From JAJZRV01 sp027442615 (GTDB lineage: Bacteria > Pseudomonadota > Gammaproteobacteria > Burkholderiales > Ferrovaceae), in assembly GCA_027442615.1 (NCBI GenBank), contig DAIBBI010000052.1, positions 1 through 15,554 on the forward strand: a DNA stretch of 15,554 nucleotides, given 5' to 3'. Shown piece by piece: positions 6,895 to 14,377 of the stretch (positions are counted from its first letter, which is position 1; each line of letters begins with the position of its first letter). The notes under the pieces were generated by a model. That model was not told the origin of the DNA, searched no databases, and was given only the letters and a program-made list of their open reading frames with translations. A program made the translations under genes and the position numbers.

Positions 6895-8097
6895 ATGAAA
6901 ATCAGCAAGCCCCTACTCCTGGCGTCCGCGCTGTCATTACTGAGCGCCGTGCTGGTGGTGACGCGCGCCAACGAGCCCTCGGCGTCGGATGCGCCCAACA
7001 TCTATGCCGGAATCGGCGCCTCGCACCTCAGTTCCGCCGTGAAGGATCATCTGACGCGGGTGTACGTGCCCAACCTGCGCTCCAATGACGTCTACGTCAT
7101 CGACCCTGCAAAAATGCAGGTGGTGGACCGTTTCAAGGTGGGCGTTGGCCCGCAGCACATCGTGCCGTCCTGGGATCTGCAGACGCTGTGGGTCACCAAC
7201 AATGCCGAGCGTACCCACGCCGGCAGCCTCACCCCCATCGATCCGCGCACCGGCAAGCCCGGCAAGGCCGTGGTGGTGGACGATCCCTACAACATGTACT
7301 TCACGCCAGACGGCAAGTCGGCCATCATCGTGGCCGAGGCACGCAAGCGCCTGGACTTTCGTGACCCGCACACCATGGCGTTGCAGTATTCCATCGACAC
7401 GCCCCATTGCGGCGGGATCAACCACGCAGATTTCTCCGTGGACGGCAGCTATGTGCTGTTTACCTGCGAGTTCGAGGGCGGGCTCGTCAAGATCGATCTG
7501 GCCAACCGCAAGGTTCTGGGCTACCTGAAACTTGCCATGCCCAGCACCCGCTACAGGGAAGGGGCGCTGCCCACTGAGGCCGGAGCCAACGAAATCTGCA
7601 CAGCCACCAAGGGCATGCCCCAGGACATTCGCAGCTCGCCGGACGGCAAGCGCTTTTATGTGGCTGACATGGATGCCGACGGCGTCCACGTGGTGGACGG
7701 TGCCGGGTTCAGGCAGACCGGATTCATTCGCACCGGCATCGGCACCCATGGCCTGTACCCCAGCCGGGATGGCAAGAACCTGTATGTGGCCTTTCGCGGC
7801 ACGCATAAAATCCACGGCAAGCCCCATGGTCCGGGCGGGGTGACCGTGATCGATTTTGCCACCGGAAAAGTGGCCGCGCAGTGGATCATCCCAGGCGGCG
7901 GCAGCCCCGACATGGGCAACGTGAGCGTGGACGGAAAATCGCTGTGGCTGTCAGGCCGGTTTGACGACGTGGTCTACCGTTTTGACACCGTCACGGGGGG
8001 CGTCATGCAGGTCAAGGTGGGGCAGGAGCCGCACGGCCTGACGGTGTGGCCACAACCCGGCAGCTATTCTCTGGGACATACCGGCAACCTGCGCTAG
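6895..8097 (+). CDS. Secreted YVTN/YncE-type beta-propeller protein
   Basis: The protein has 400 residues. A signal peptide (hydrophobic run 6-22, probable cleavage after Ala25) sends it to the periplasm. The mature part is a series of propeller blades, seen as repeated strand patterns: VYVPNLRSNDVYVID, LWVTNNAE, NMYFTPDGKSAIIVAE, ADFSVDGSYVLFTCEF, IRSSPDGKRFYVADMD, LYPSRDGKNLYVAFR, NVSVDGKSLWLSGRFDDVVYRFD. This is the YVTN/cytochrome-d1-like propeller fold. No CxxCH haem motif is present, so it is not a cytochrome d1. Such proteins bind ligands or partner proteins, and no enzymatic role can be assigned. It follows the creatininase gene after 39 bp and should be in the same operon. The ribosome-binding site is weak. 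The last 147 bp are shared with the opposite-strand cyoE frame; the C-terminus (SLGHTGNLR) looks like a normal family ending. Confidence 0.85.
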   Translation: MKISKPLLLASALSLLSAVLVVTRANEPSASDAPNIYAGIGASHLSSAVKDHLTRVYVPNLRSNDVYVIDPAKMQVVDRFKVGVGPQHIVPSWDLQTLWVTNNAERTHAGSLTPIDPRTGKPGKAVVVDDPYNMYFTPDGKSAIIVAEARKRLDFRDPHTMALQYSIDTPHCGGINHADFSVDGSYVLFTCEFEGGLVKIDLANRKVLGYLKLAMPSTRYREGALPTEAGANEICTATKGMPQDIRSSPDGKRFYVADMDADGVHVVDGAGFRQTGFIRTGIGTHGLYPSRDGKNLYVAFRGTHKIHGKPHGPGGVTVIDFATGKVAAQWIIPGGGSPDMGNVSVDGKSLWLSGRFDDVVYRFDTVTGGVMQVKVGQEPHGLTVWPQPGSYSLGHTGNLR

Positions 8098-8949
8098 GGA
8101 ATGATCCACGGACATCATGAGACTCAGGGCCATGATCATCACCACGGAATAGACAAAGGAAGTTTTTGCCCAGCGCCGGTCATCCTCTCCATGGCGACTG
8201 TTCCAGGACGAACGCATCCAGGCAAATCCCACGCCCAGCAAGACCGCAAGATAGCCCCACCCCGCATTATGGGTCAGGAACAGCAGCAGTCCGCTTGCCG
8301 TGAAAAGCGCCACATAGGCGGGCATGTACCGCTTGACCCTGGCCACCCCCTGCACTACGGGCAACACCGGAATGGCGGCCCGCGCATAGTCCTGCAGGTG
8401 CAGTACGGCGATGGCGTAGGCATGGGGAAACTGCCACACGGCGTACATGGCAAACAGGATCAGCGCGGCCATGTCGAGGTGCGGGCTTGCGGCACAATAG
8501 CCCGCCAGGGGGGGCACTGCGCCCGACAGACTGCCCACCCAGGTGCCGTGGCGGGTCCGTTTCAGCCCCAGGCTGTAAAACCCCACATAGACGATAAACC
8601 CCGCTGCAGTAATCAGGCCGACTATCGGCGGGGTGAACAGGGCCAGCAGCGCAAAGCCGCCCAGGGCCAGAAGCGTTCCCAGCGTCAGTGCCCCACCGAG
8701 CGACACCCGCTTTTGCACCAGCGGACGATTGCGGGTACGCCACATGAGCGCATCGATATCCCGGTCTATGCAGTTGTTGAAGGTGCAGCCGCCGCCGATC
8801 ACCAGCGCCACGCCCAGCAGCGTGGCAACAAAAACGGCACCGTTGACCTGACCATGGCTGCCCAGCAAAAACCCGCCCACCACCGAGACCAGATTGCCCA
8901 TGATGATGCCAGGCTTGGCCAGGGACCCGTAATCCCTGAGTGCGCTCAT
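7951..8949 (-). CDS. cyoE: Protoheme IX farnesyltransferase (heme O synthase) with C-terminal extension
   Basis: This is a UbiA-family membrane prenyltransferase that adds a farnesyl group to heme B to make heme O for the bo3 oxidase. The first Asp-rich motif is clear (NNCIDRDIDALMWRTRNRPL, about 58-77), as is the second conserved loop (HLQDYARAAIPVLPVV). About seven to nine hydrophobic segments follow one another from residue 12 to about 280. Homology to known CyoE ends around LSLMMSVDHS (residue 284). The remaining 48 residues come from DNA that is the 3' end of the convergent propeller gene and are not membrane-like, giving 332 residues against about 290-300 normally. ATG 8949 is 2 bp behind the cyoD stop. 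It is the last gene of the cyo operon. Confidence 0.93.
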   Translation of the reverse strand: MSALRDYGSLAKPGIIMGNLVSVVGGFLLGSHGQVNGAVFVATLLGVALVIGGGCTFNNCIDRDIDALMWRTRNRPLVQKRVSLGGALTLGTLLALGGFALLALFTPPIVGLITAAGFIVYVGFYSLGLKRTRHGTWVGSLSGAVPPLAGYCAASPHLDMAALILFAMYAVWQFPHAYAIAVLHLQDYARAAIPVLPVVQGVARVKRYMPAYVALFTASGLLLFLTHNAGWGYLAVLLGVGFAWMRSSWNSRHGEDDRRWAKTSFVYSVVMIMALSLMMSVDHSLAQVAGMSQRIAAGLWPHRQAVRLLPHLDLHDAPRDGVKTVDHVVKPA

Positions 8950-8951
8950 GT

Positions 8952-9299
8952 CTAGTGGCCCATGTTCATGGTCATGGGCATGGGCATCATGCGAATGGCC
9001 GTGTTATGCATGATCCAGAGCGAGCCACCCACCAGGAAGGCGATGATGATGAGCGTGTAGAGCAGCACCATCACATTCCAGCGTTGCGACGAGGAGCGGT
9101 CGAGGTGCAGGAAAAAATGCATTTGTACCAGGATCTGCAGCAGCGCCGCAGCCACGAGGATCACCAGGGTGACGGAGGCGGGATAGACGCCGTCCATCAC
9201 GAGGCCGAAGGACACCAGGGTCAGGATGAGGGAGAGGGCAAATCCCAGAAGGTAGCCGCGGGTGGAGCCGTGCGAGGCGCCGTGTGAATGGGGTTGCAT
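8952..9299 (-). CDS. cyoD: Cytochrome bo3 ubiquinol oxidase subunit IV
   Basis: The protein has 115 residues and three membrane segments (about 16-35, 42-63, 74-98), matching CyoD in size and topology. Conserved stretches include SHGSTRGYLLGFALSLILT, QILVQMHFFLHLD and GGSLWIMHN. The N-terminus is His-rich (HSHGASHG). The C-terminal tail is unusually rich in Met (IRMMPMPMTMNMGH), longer than the short Met-rich end of E. coli CyoD. The subunit helps assemble the CuB-heme o3 centre. The start codon follows the cyoC stop by one base (TGACATG), with GGAGG 9 nt upstream inside cyoC. Confidence 0.93.
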   Translation of the reverse strand: MQPHSHGASHGSTRGYLLGFALSLILTLVSFGLVMDGVYPASVTLVILVAAALLQILVQMHFFLHLDRSSSQRWNVMVLLYTLIIIAFLVGGSLWIMHNTAIRMMPMPMTMNMGH

Positions 9300-9300
9300 G

Positions 9301-9894
9301 TCAGAGTACCTCCATCAGGTAAACCACGGTAAACACGCCAATCCAGATGACGTCGAGGAAGTGCCAGAACAGGCTCAAGCGCAGCAGCCGGGAAGTCACC
9401 GCAGGCGTGATGCCCTTGAACATGAGCTGGCCCATCATGACGGTCATCCAGATCAGGCCGATGCTCACGTGCGCGCCGTGCGTTCCCACCAGGCCGAAAA
9501 ATGCCGAAAGAAAGCCGCTGCGGTCGGGGCCGTTACCTTCCATGACGAGGCGGGAAAACTCGTTCACTTCCATCACCACAAACCCCAGCCCCAGCAGGGC
9601 GGTCAGCAGCAACCATTGCACGGTGGCCCGGCGCGCCTGACGGTGCAGGGAAAGCATGGCCAGCCCGTTGGAAAAACTCGACAGCAGCAGGAACATGGTT
9701 TCCACGAGGACGTAACGCAGGTCGAACAGTTCCTTGCCCGTGGGGCCGTCCGCGGTGTTGTGGTGCAGGACGGCGAAGGTGGCAAACAGGCTGGCAAAGA
9801 GAATGCAGTCGGTCATCAGGTACAGCCAGAAGCCAAAGACGGCATTCTCCGTGGCGTCGTGCTCGTGCTCGTGCGCGTGTGCGGTGGCAGTCAT
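9301..9894 (-). CDS. cyoC: Cytochrome bo3 ubiquinol oxidase subunit III
   Basis: The protein has 197 residues and five membrane segments, as expected for the short subunit III of quinol oxidases. Recognisable stretches are FGFWLYLMTDCILFASLFATFAVL, VETMFLLLSSFSNGLAM, FFGLVGTHGAHVSIGLIWM and LFWHFLDVIWIGVFTVVYL (the WHFLDVIWIxVF signature). Subunit III stabilises subunit I and does not bind redox centres. Two starts compete. ATG 9903 overlaps the cyoB stop (ATGA) but has no spaced ribosome-binding site. ATG 9894 has AAGGA exactly 8 nt upstream. I chose 9894; the other start adds MNS. The N-terminus has a His/Glu-rich stretch (HAHEHEHD). Confidence 0.94.
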   Translation of the reverse strand: MTATAHAHEHEHDATENAVFGFWLYLMTDCILFASLFATFAVLHHNTADGPTGKELFDLRYVLVETMFLLLSSFSNGLAMLSLHRQARRATVQWLLLTALLGLGFVVMEVNEFSRLVMEGNGPDRSGFLSAFFGLVGTHGAHVSIGLIWMTVMMGQLMFKGITPAVTSRLLRLSLFWHFLDVIWIGVFTVVYLMEVL

Positions 9895-9899
9895 GGAAT

Positions 9900-11927
9900 T
9901 CATCCTTGGGTCTTGAGGTCGGAAGGTGTCGCTGCAGCGGAGGCAAAGGCCATGGCGGGTGCGCTGCCTTTTTCAAGGCGCGCCACTTCCTCGGCGCTCA
10001 CCATGTAATCCACGTCCTCGTCATTGGCCCGCATCACCACCACCGCCAGCATGGCGGCGAGGCTGGCGCTGGCCATCCACCAGATGTGCCACACCATGGC
10101 AAAGCCGAACACGAAGGTGATGGCCCCCATGGCCACACCCACACCGGTGTTGCGTGGCATGTGGATTGGCGCAAAGGGAGCCTGTGCGCGATGGGGCAGG
10201 CCCTGCTCCTTCATGTGGGCAAAGGCGTCCAGTGCTTCCACGCGGGGCAGCCTGGCAAAGTTGTAGAAGGGGGGCGGCGAGGTTGTGGACCATTCCAGGG
10301 AGTGGCTGTTCCACACGTCACCGGTGGTGTCGCGCAGGGCATCGCGATGGCGGATGCTCACCATGAGCTGCACCACCTGGCAGAAAATGCCATAGGCGAC
10401 GAGGAAGGTGCCCAGCAGGGCCACCAGAAGGTAAGGCTGCCAGATGGGATTATCGTAGTGCACGAGGCGCCGCGGCATGCCCATGAAGCCCAGGGCATAG
10501 AGCGGCATGAAAGCCAGGTAGAAGCCGGCCAGCCACGACCAGAAGGCGCGCCGCCCCCATTTTTCGTCCAGGCGGAAACCAAACATCTTGGGGAACCAGA
10601 AGGTGTATCCGGCAAAGTAGCCAAACAGGGCACCGGGGATCAGCATGTTGTGAAAATGGGCCACCAGGAATTCGCTGTTGTGCAGAACGAAATCCGCGCC
10701 CGGCACGGACAGCAACACGCCCGTCATGCCGCCGATGGTGAAGGTGACGATGAAGCCCAGGCTCCACAGCATGGGGGTGGTGAACTCGATCCGGCCCCGG
10801 TACATCGTAAAGAGCCAGTTGAACACTTTCACGCCGGTGGGCACGGCAATCACCATGGTGGCAATGCCAAAGAAGGCATTTACGTTGGCCCCGGCCCCCA
10901 TGGTGAAGAAATGGTGCAGCCACACGCCAAAAGACAGCACGGCAATGGCCACGGTGGCATACACCATGGAGACGTAACCAAACAGCCGCTTGCGCGAGAA
11001 GGTGGACACCACTTCCGAGAAAATGCCAAAGGCCGGCAGGATCACGATGTACACCTCGGGATGACCCCAAACCCAGAACAGGTTGGTGAACATCATCTGG
11101 TTGCCGCCCAGGTCATTGGTGAAGAAATGCATGCCCAGGTAGCGGTCCAGGGTCAGCAGGGCCAGGGTGGCGGTCAGCACCGGAAACGACAGCATGATGA
11201 GCACGGTGGTGACGAGGATGGTCCAGGTAAACACCGGCATTTTCATGAGCGACATGCCCGGTGCCCGCAGACGCAGGATGGTGACGAAGAAATTGATGCC
11301 GGTGAGCAGCGTGCCCACCCCGCCCAGCTGTAACCCCCAGATCCAGTAATCCACGCCCGGACCCGGGCTGAATTGCGTTTCGGACAGCGGGGGGTATCCC
11401 GACCAGCCCGCCTGGGAAAAGTCGCCCACGGCGAGCGAGACCATCAAGAGCAGGGCACTGGCCACCGTCATCCAGAAGCTGACGGAGTTGACGAAGGGAT
11501 AGGCCACGTCGCGGGCTCCGATCTGCAGTGGCACCACGAAGTTCATCAACCCGATGAAGAAGGGCATGGCCACAAAGATGATCATGATCGTGCCGTGCGC
11601 GCTGAAGACCTGGTTGTAATGGTCCGGCGGCAGGTAGCCCTGGCTCAATCCTTCGGCCAGCGCCTGGTGGGTGCGCATCATGATGGCATCGGCAAAGCCG
11701 CGCAGCATCATGATGACGGCGAGGATGACGTACATGACGCCGATGCGCTTATGGTCCACGCTGGTGAGCCATTCGCGCCACAGGTAGCCCCAGCGACCCA
11801 TCCAGGTGACCCAGACCATGACGAGCAGGCCCAGCAGGGAAGCCGTACCCACGGCTCCCATGATGATGGGATTGTGATAGGGAATGGCGGAGAGGGTGAG
11901 CTTGCCTAGAACAGCGGAGGGGATCAT
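9900..11927 (-). CDS. cyoB: Cytochrome bo3 ubiquinol oxidase subunit I
   Basis: This is the catalytic subunit (675 residues from ATG 11927), a heme-copper oxidase with about 15 membrane segments. All key residues are in place (numbering from this start, E. coli in brackets): His111 [106] and His426 [421] for heme b; His424 [419] for heme o3; His289, His338 and His339 [284, 333, 334] for CuB; Tyr293 [288] for the His-Tyr crosslink; Asp140 [135] and Lys367 [362] of the D and K proton channels; and Arg76, Asp80, His103 and Gln106 [71, 75, 98, 101] of the high-affinity ubiquinone site. It therefore oxidises quinol, reduces O2 and pumps protons. ATG 11936 overlaps the cyoA stop but lacks a spaced ribosome-binding site; ATG 11927 has AAGGA 8 nt upstream and was preferred. 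Confidence 0.97.
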   Translation of the reverse strand: MIPSAVLGKLTLSAIPYHNPIIMGAVGTASLLGLLVMVWVTWMGRWGYLWREWLTSVDHKRIGVMYVILAVIMMLRGFADAIMMRTHQALAEGLSQGYLPPDHYNQVFSAHGTIMIIFVAMPFFIGLMNFVVPLQIGARDVAYPFVNSVSFWMTVASALLLMVSLAVGDFSQAGWSGYPPLSETQFSPGPGVDYWIWGLQLGGVGTLLTGINFFVTILRLRAPGMSLMKMPVFTWTILVTTVLIMLSFPVLTATLALLTLDRYLGMHFFTNDLGGNQMMFTNLFWVWGHPEVYIVILPAFGIFSEVVSTFSRKRLFGYVSMVYATVAIAVLSFGVWLHHFFTMGAGANVNAFFGIATMVIAVPTGVKVFNWLFTMYRGRIEFTTPMLWSLGFIVTFTIGGMTGVLLSVPGADFVLHNSEFLVAHFHNMLIPGALFGYFAGYTFWFPKMFGFRLDEKWGRRAFWSWLAGFYLAFMPLYALGFMGMPRRLVHYDNPIWQPYLLVALLGTFLVAYGIFCQVVQLMVSIRHRDALRDTTGDVWNSHSLEWSTTSPPPFYNFARLPRVEALDAFAHMKEQGLPHRAQAPFAPIHMPRNTGVGVAMGAITFVFGFAMVWHIWWMASASLAAMLAVVVMRANDEDVDYMVSAEEVARLEKGSAPAMAFASAAATPSDLKTQG

Positions 11928-11932
11928 GAGGT

Positions 11933-12811
11933 TCATCCTTTTATCTTGGCGCCTGCATCGGGAGCGTATTTCTGCAGGATGGATTCAAAGAGCTGGGGCG
12001 ACACGCGCGAAAAATAGGTGGGCGTCACGTCCTCGCTGGGGACTTCCAGTTGCTTTAACCGGGTTTCGTCCAGCGCCAGGCGACTGTTCCGGGTTTCCGC
12101 CACCCAGCGCTGGAATTCCTCAGGCGGGGTGGCACGCGCTTCAAAATGCATGCCTGAAAAACCTGCGCCGCTGAACTGGGTGTCCAGTCCCCGGTAGGTT
12201 CCGGCGCTATCCGCTTGAAGATTAAGCTCGGTTTGCATGCCGGCCATGGCATAGATCTGCCCCCCCAGGCGCGGGATGAAAAACGAGTTCATGACCGAAT
12301 CGGAGGTGATGTGAAACCGGACCGGCGTGCCCACCGGGATCACCAGCTGGTTGACCGTGGCCACGCCCTGTTCGGGATAGATGAACAGCCACTTCCAGTC
12401 CAGGGCCACCACCTCCACGGTCAGCGGCTTGACGGCGGAGACGAGCGGTTTTTCCGGGGTCAGGTCGTGAGTTGAACGCCACACCAGGGTGCTGAGGATC
12501 AGGACGATGACCGCGGGTACCAGCCAGACCACGGCCTCCACCCCATGGGAATTGTCCCATTTTGGTGCATAGGTGGCGGCGGTGTTGGAGGCCCGGTATC
12601 TCCAGGCAAAGGCAAAGGTCATGACGATCACCGGAATGACCACGATCAGCATCAGAGCAAAGGCGGTGAGGATGAGGTGCTTTTCGGCGGCCGCAATGGG
12701 GCCCCTGGGGTCCAGGATGGCCCAGTGGCTGTTGCCACAATCGCCCACACAGGCCCAGCTGGTTTGTGCAAACCACAGCAGGGGAAGCAGTTTGATCCAG
12801 AAGTTTTTCAT
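11933..12811 (-). CDS. cyoA: Cytochrome bo3 ubiquinol oxidase subunit II
   Basis: The protein has 292 residues: a signal sequence, two membrane segments (about 45-70 and 90-112), then a cupredoxin-fold periplasmic domain. Conserved stretches are VEAVVWLVPAVIV, VEVVALDWKWLFIYPEQG, SDSVMNSFFIPRLGGQIYAM (ending AGMQT) and FSGAGFSGMHFEA. The CuA-binding Cys pair of cytochrome c oxidases is absent, which marks a quinol oxidase. E. coli CyoA is a lipoprotein. Here the region around Cys21 reads TSWAC, a poor lipobox, with a second Cys at 25, so lipidation is uncertain. The protein lacks the Met/His-rich C-terminal tail of E. coli CyoA. It is the first gene of cyoABCDE; no clear ribosome-binding site precedes ATG 12811, and about 240 bp of regulatory DNA lie upstream. 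Confidence 0.95.
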   Translation of the reverse strand: MKNFWIKLLPLLWFAQTSWACVGDCGNSHWAILDPRGPIAAAEKHLILTAFALMLIVVIPVIVMTFAFAWRYRASNTAATYAPKWDNSHGVEAVVWLVPAVIVLILSTLVWRSTHDLTPEKPLVSAVKPLTVEVVALDWKWLFIYPEQGVATVNQLVIPVGTPVRFHITSDSVMNSFFIPRLGGQIYAMAGMQTELNLQADSAGTYRGLDTQFSGAGFSGMHFEARATPPEEFQRWVAETRNSRLALDETRLKQLEVPSEDVTPTYFSRVSPQLFESILQKYAPDAGAKIKG

Positions 12812-12892
12812 AGTATGTGTAAAATCAATAAGTTACGAAACTTGCGGCGGATTGCATGAGTTAATGACCTGTCTTTGCAAGGGTTTCCGTTT

Positions 12893-12911
12893 CAACCTTC
12901 AGACAAGGTTG
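12893..12911. repeat. Dyad in the cyo upstream region
   Basis: CAACCTT (12893-12899) and AAGGTTG (12905-12911) are perfect inverted copies around cagac. Flanking T-G and T-A pairs can extend the stem to 9 bp. It lies 82-100 bases upstream of the cyoA start codon and could be an operator or a leader hairpin. No T-run follows, so it is not a terminator. Confidence 0.45.
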
Positions 12912-12966
12912 GACCCAATTTAAACCTGCACATTCTATTACTGCAGTGCAAAAATAAGTTGCAGGA

Positions 12967-13013
12967 ATTGTAAAAACTTGCGCCCAGATGGAGGGCGGCT
13001 TGCTTTAGATCAA
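12967..13013 (-). promoter_or_regulatory. Candidate cyo promoter with FNR/Anr-like site
   Basis: TTGCT-TTAG-ATCAA (13000-13013) matches the FNR/Anr consensus TTGAT-N4-ATCAA at 9 of 10 positions. On the minus strand a TACAAT -10 (12967-12972) lies 27 bp downstream with no recognisable -35, the form of a regulator-dependent promoter. The gap is about 5 bp longer than the ideal class II activation spacing. Oxygen-dependent control of cyo by FNR/ArcA is known in E. coli; here it is inferred. The rest of 12812-13050 holds no gene. Confidence 0.35.
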
Positions 13014-13050
13014 GACGGGAAAATTGAGATGCTGCTAAGTGCGCGGAGGA

Positions 13051-14322
13051 CTAGGATCGGGGGACATTCACGCTTTTGGGGATGAAGAACAGCACCAGCA
13101 GTGCGCCCACCATCAGGATGGCCGCAATGGTGTAGAGCGCGGCGGAGGGGTCGCTTGAATACTGCTTGACCCACACGGGAATGTTGGGCCCGAAATACCC
13201 CCCCAGGTTGCCCACCGAATTGACGATGCCAATGCCCGCCGCTGCTGCCGTGCCGGTGAGAAAGGCCGAGGGCATGGGCCAGAACAGGGGCATCGAGCCC
13301 ACCACCCCGAGGGTGGCGAAGGAGAGGCAAATGATGGAAATGACCGGGTTGGAAGCAAACAGGCCGGAAAGGACCAGCCCCAGGGCGCCGACGCTGACGT
13401 TGAGCACATAATGGATGCGCCGCTCGCCGGTGCGGTCCGAATGGCGGCTTAACCAGATCATGCCCAGTGTGCACACGCCATAGGGAATGGCCGCAATCAG
13501 GCCCACGTTGAGATAGCCCTTCACGCCAAAGGCCTTGACCAGGGTGGGCAACCAGAAGGCAATGCCGTACAGGCCCACCATGAGCGTGAAATAGATGGCG
13601 CAGAGCAGATAGACGCGGCCGCTTTTAAAGGCGTGGGAGAGGTTGGTGTGGGGCTTGTGTCGTTCCTCTTCATCCACGGCCTGGGACAGCACCGTTTTTT
13701 CCTGGGCCGTAAGCCACTTTGCATTCTTGATGCTGCTGTCGAGGTAGGAGATCACCCAGAAGCCCACCAGGATGGAGGGAATGCCTTCGATCAGGAACAG
13801 CCACTGCCATCCGGCAATGCCAAATGCCCCCGAAAACAGGTCCATGATGGCGCCGGAGACGGGGTTGCCAATCACCCCGGCAAGCGCAATGGCCGCCACG
13901 AACCCGGCGGTGCGCGTGGCGCGCTGGCGTGAGGGGTACCACAGGGTGAGATAGTAGATCACGCCGGGAAAGAAGCCCGCTTCCGCAAGCCCCAGAATGA
14001 ATCGCATGACGTAAAAGCTCTGTTCGCTTTTCATGAACATCATGGCGCTGGAGACGATGCCCCAGGTGATCATGATGCGTGCAATCCACAGGCGTGCGCC
14101 ATAGCGTTTCAGAAGCACGTTGCTGGGCACTTCAAAGAAAAAATAGCCGATGAAGAAAATTCCGGCGCCCGTGGCGTAAGCGGCGTCGCTCAAGCCGAGG
14201 TCGTGCGACATCTGCAGTTTGGCAAAGCCCACGTTGACGCGATCGAGGTACGCCAGGATGTAGCACAGGAAAAGAAAGGGGATGATGCGCCGGTCAACTT
14301 TCCTGTAAATGGCAGCTTCCAT
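13051..14322 (-). CDS. MFS transporter, anion:cation symporter (ACS) type
   Basis: This is a 423-residue major facilitator with 12 membrane segments. The N-terminus IPFLFLCYILAYLDRVNVGFAK, the stretch FFIGYFFFEVPSNVLLKRYGAR and the fourth-segment signature RFILGLAEAGFFPGVIYYLT are typical of the ACS branch that imports organic acids (tartrate, phthalate, hydroxyphenylacetate and similar). A cytoplasmic loop of about 40 residues (DEEERHKPH) separates the halves. A strong ribosome-binding site (AGGAGG) precedes ATG 14322. It lies between the GGDEF gene (55 bp upstream) and the cyo operon; no catabolic genes adjoin it, so the substrate is unknown. It is only distantly similar to the MFS protein at 4508-5770 and is not a recent duplicate. 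Confidence 0.92.
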   Translation of the reverse strand: MEAAIYRKVDRRIIPFLFLCYILAYLDRVNVGFAKLQMSHDLGLSDAAYATGAGIFFIGYFFFEVPSNVLLKRYGARLWIARIMITWGIVSSAMMFMKSEQSFYVMRFILGLAEAGFFPGVIYYLTLWYPSRQRATRTAGFVAAIALAGVIGNPVSGAIMDLFSGAFGIAGWQWLFLIEGIPSILVGFWVISYLDSSIKNAKWLTAQEKTVLSQAVDEEERHKPHTNLSHAFKSGRVYLLCAIYFTLMVGLYGIAFWLPTLVKAFGVKGYLNVGLIAAIPYGVCTLGMIWLSRHSDRTGERRIHYVLNVSVGALGLVLSGLFASNPVISIICLSFATLGVVGSMPLFWPMPSAFLTGTAAAAGIGIVNSVGNLGGYFGPNIPVWVKQYSSDPSAALYTIAAILMVGALLVLFFIPKSVNVPRS

Positions 14323-14377
14323 GGACGGCCTCCTCTGGTTTGGGGCATTTTAGCCCACATCGCCTGCAAGGTGGGGG

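Noticed and set aside
6937..7827. Minus-strand frame of 296 codons opposite the propeller gene
   Set aside because: Shadow of a well-supported gene; the product has no recognisable domain or membrane pattern.
9879..11333. Long plus-strand frame (484 codons) opposite cyoB
   Set aside because: It is antisense to an intact, fully conserved cyoB; the product is His/Gly/Gln-rich low-complexity of the kind produced by GC-rich codon shadowing.
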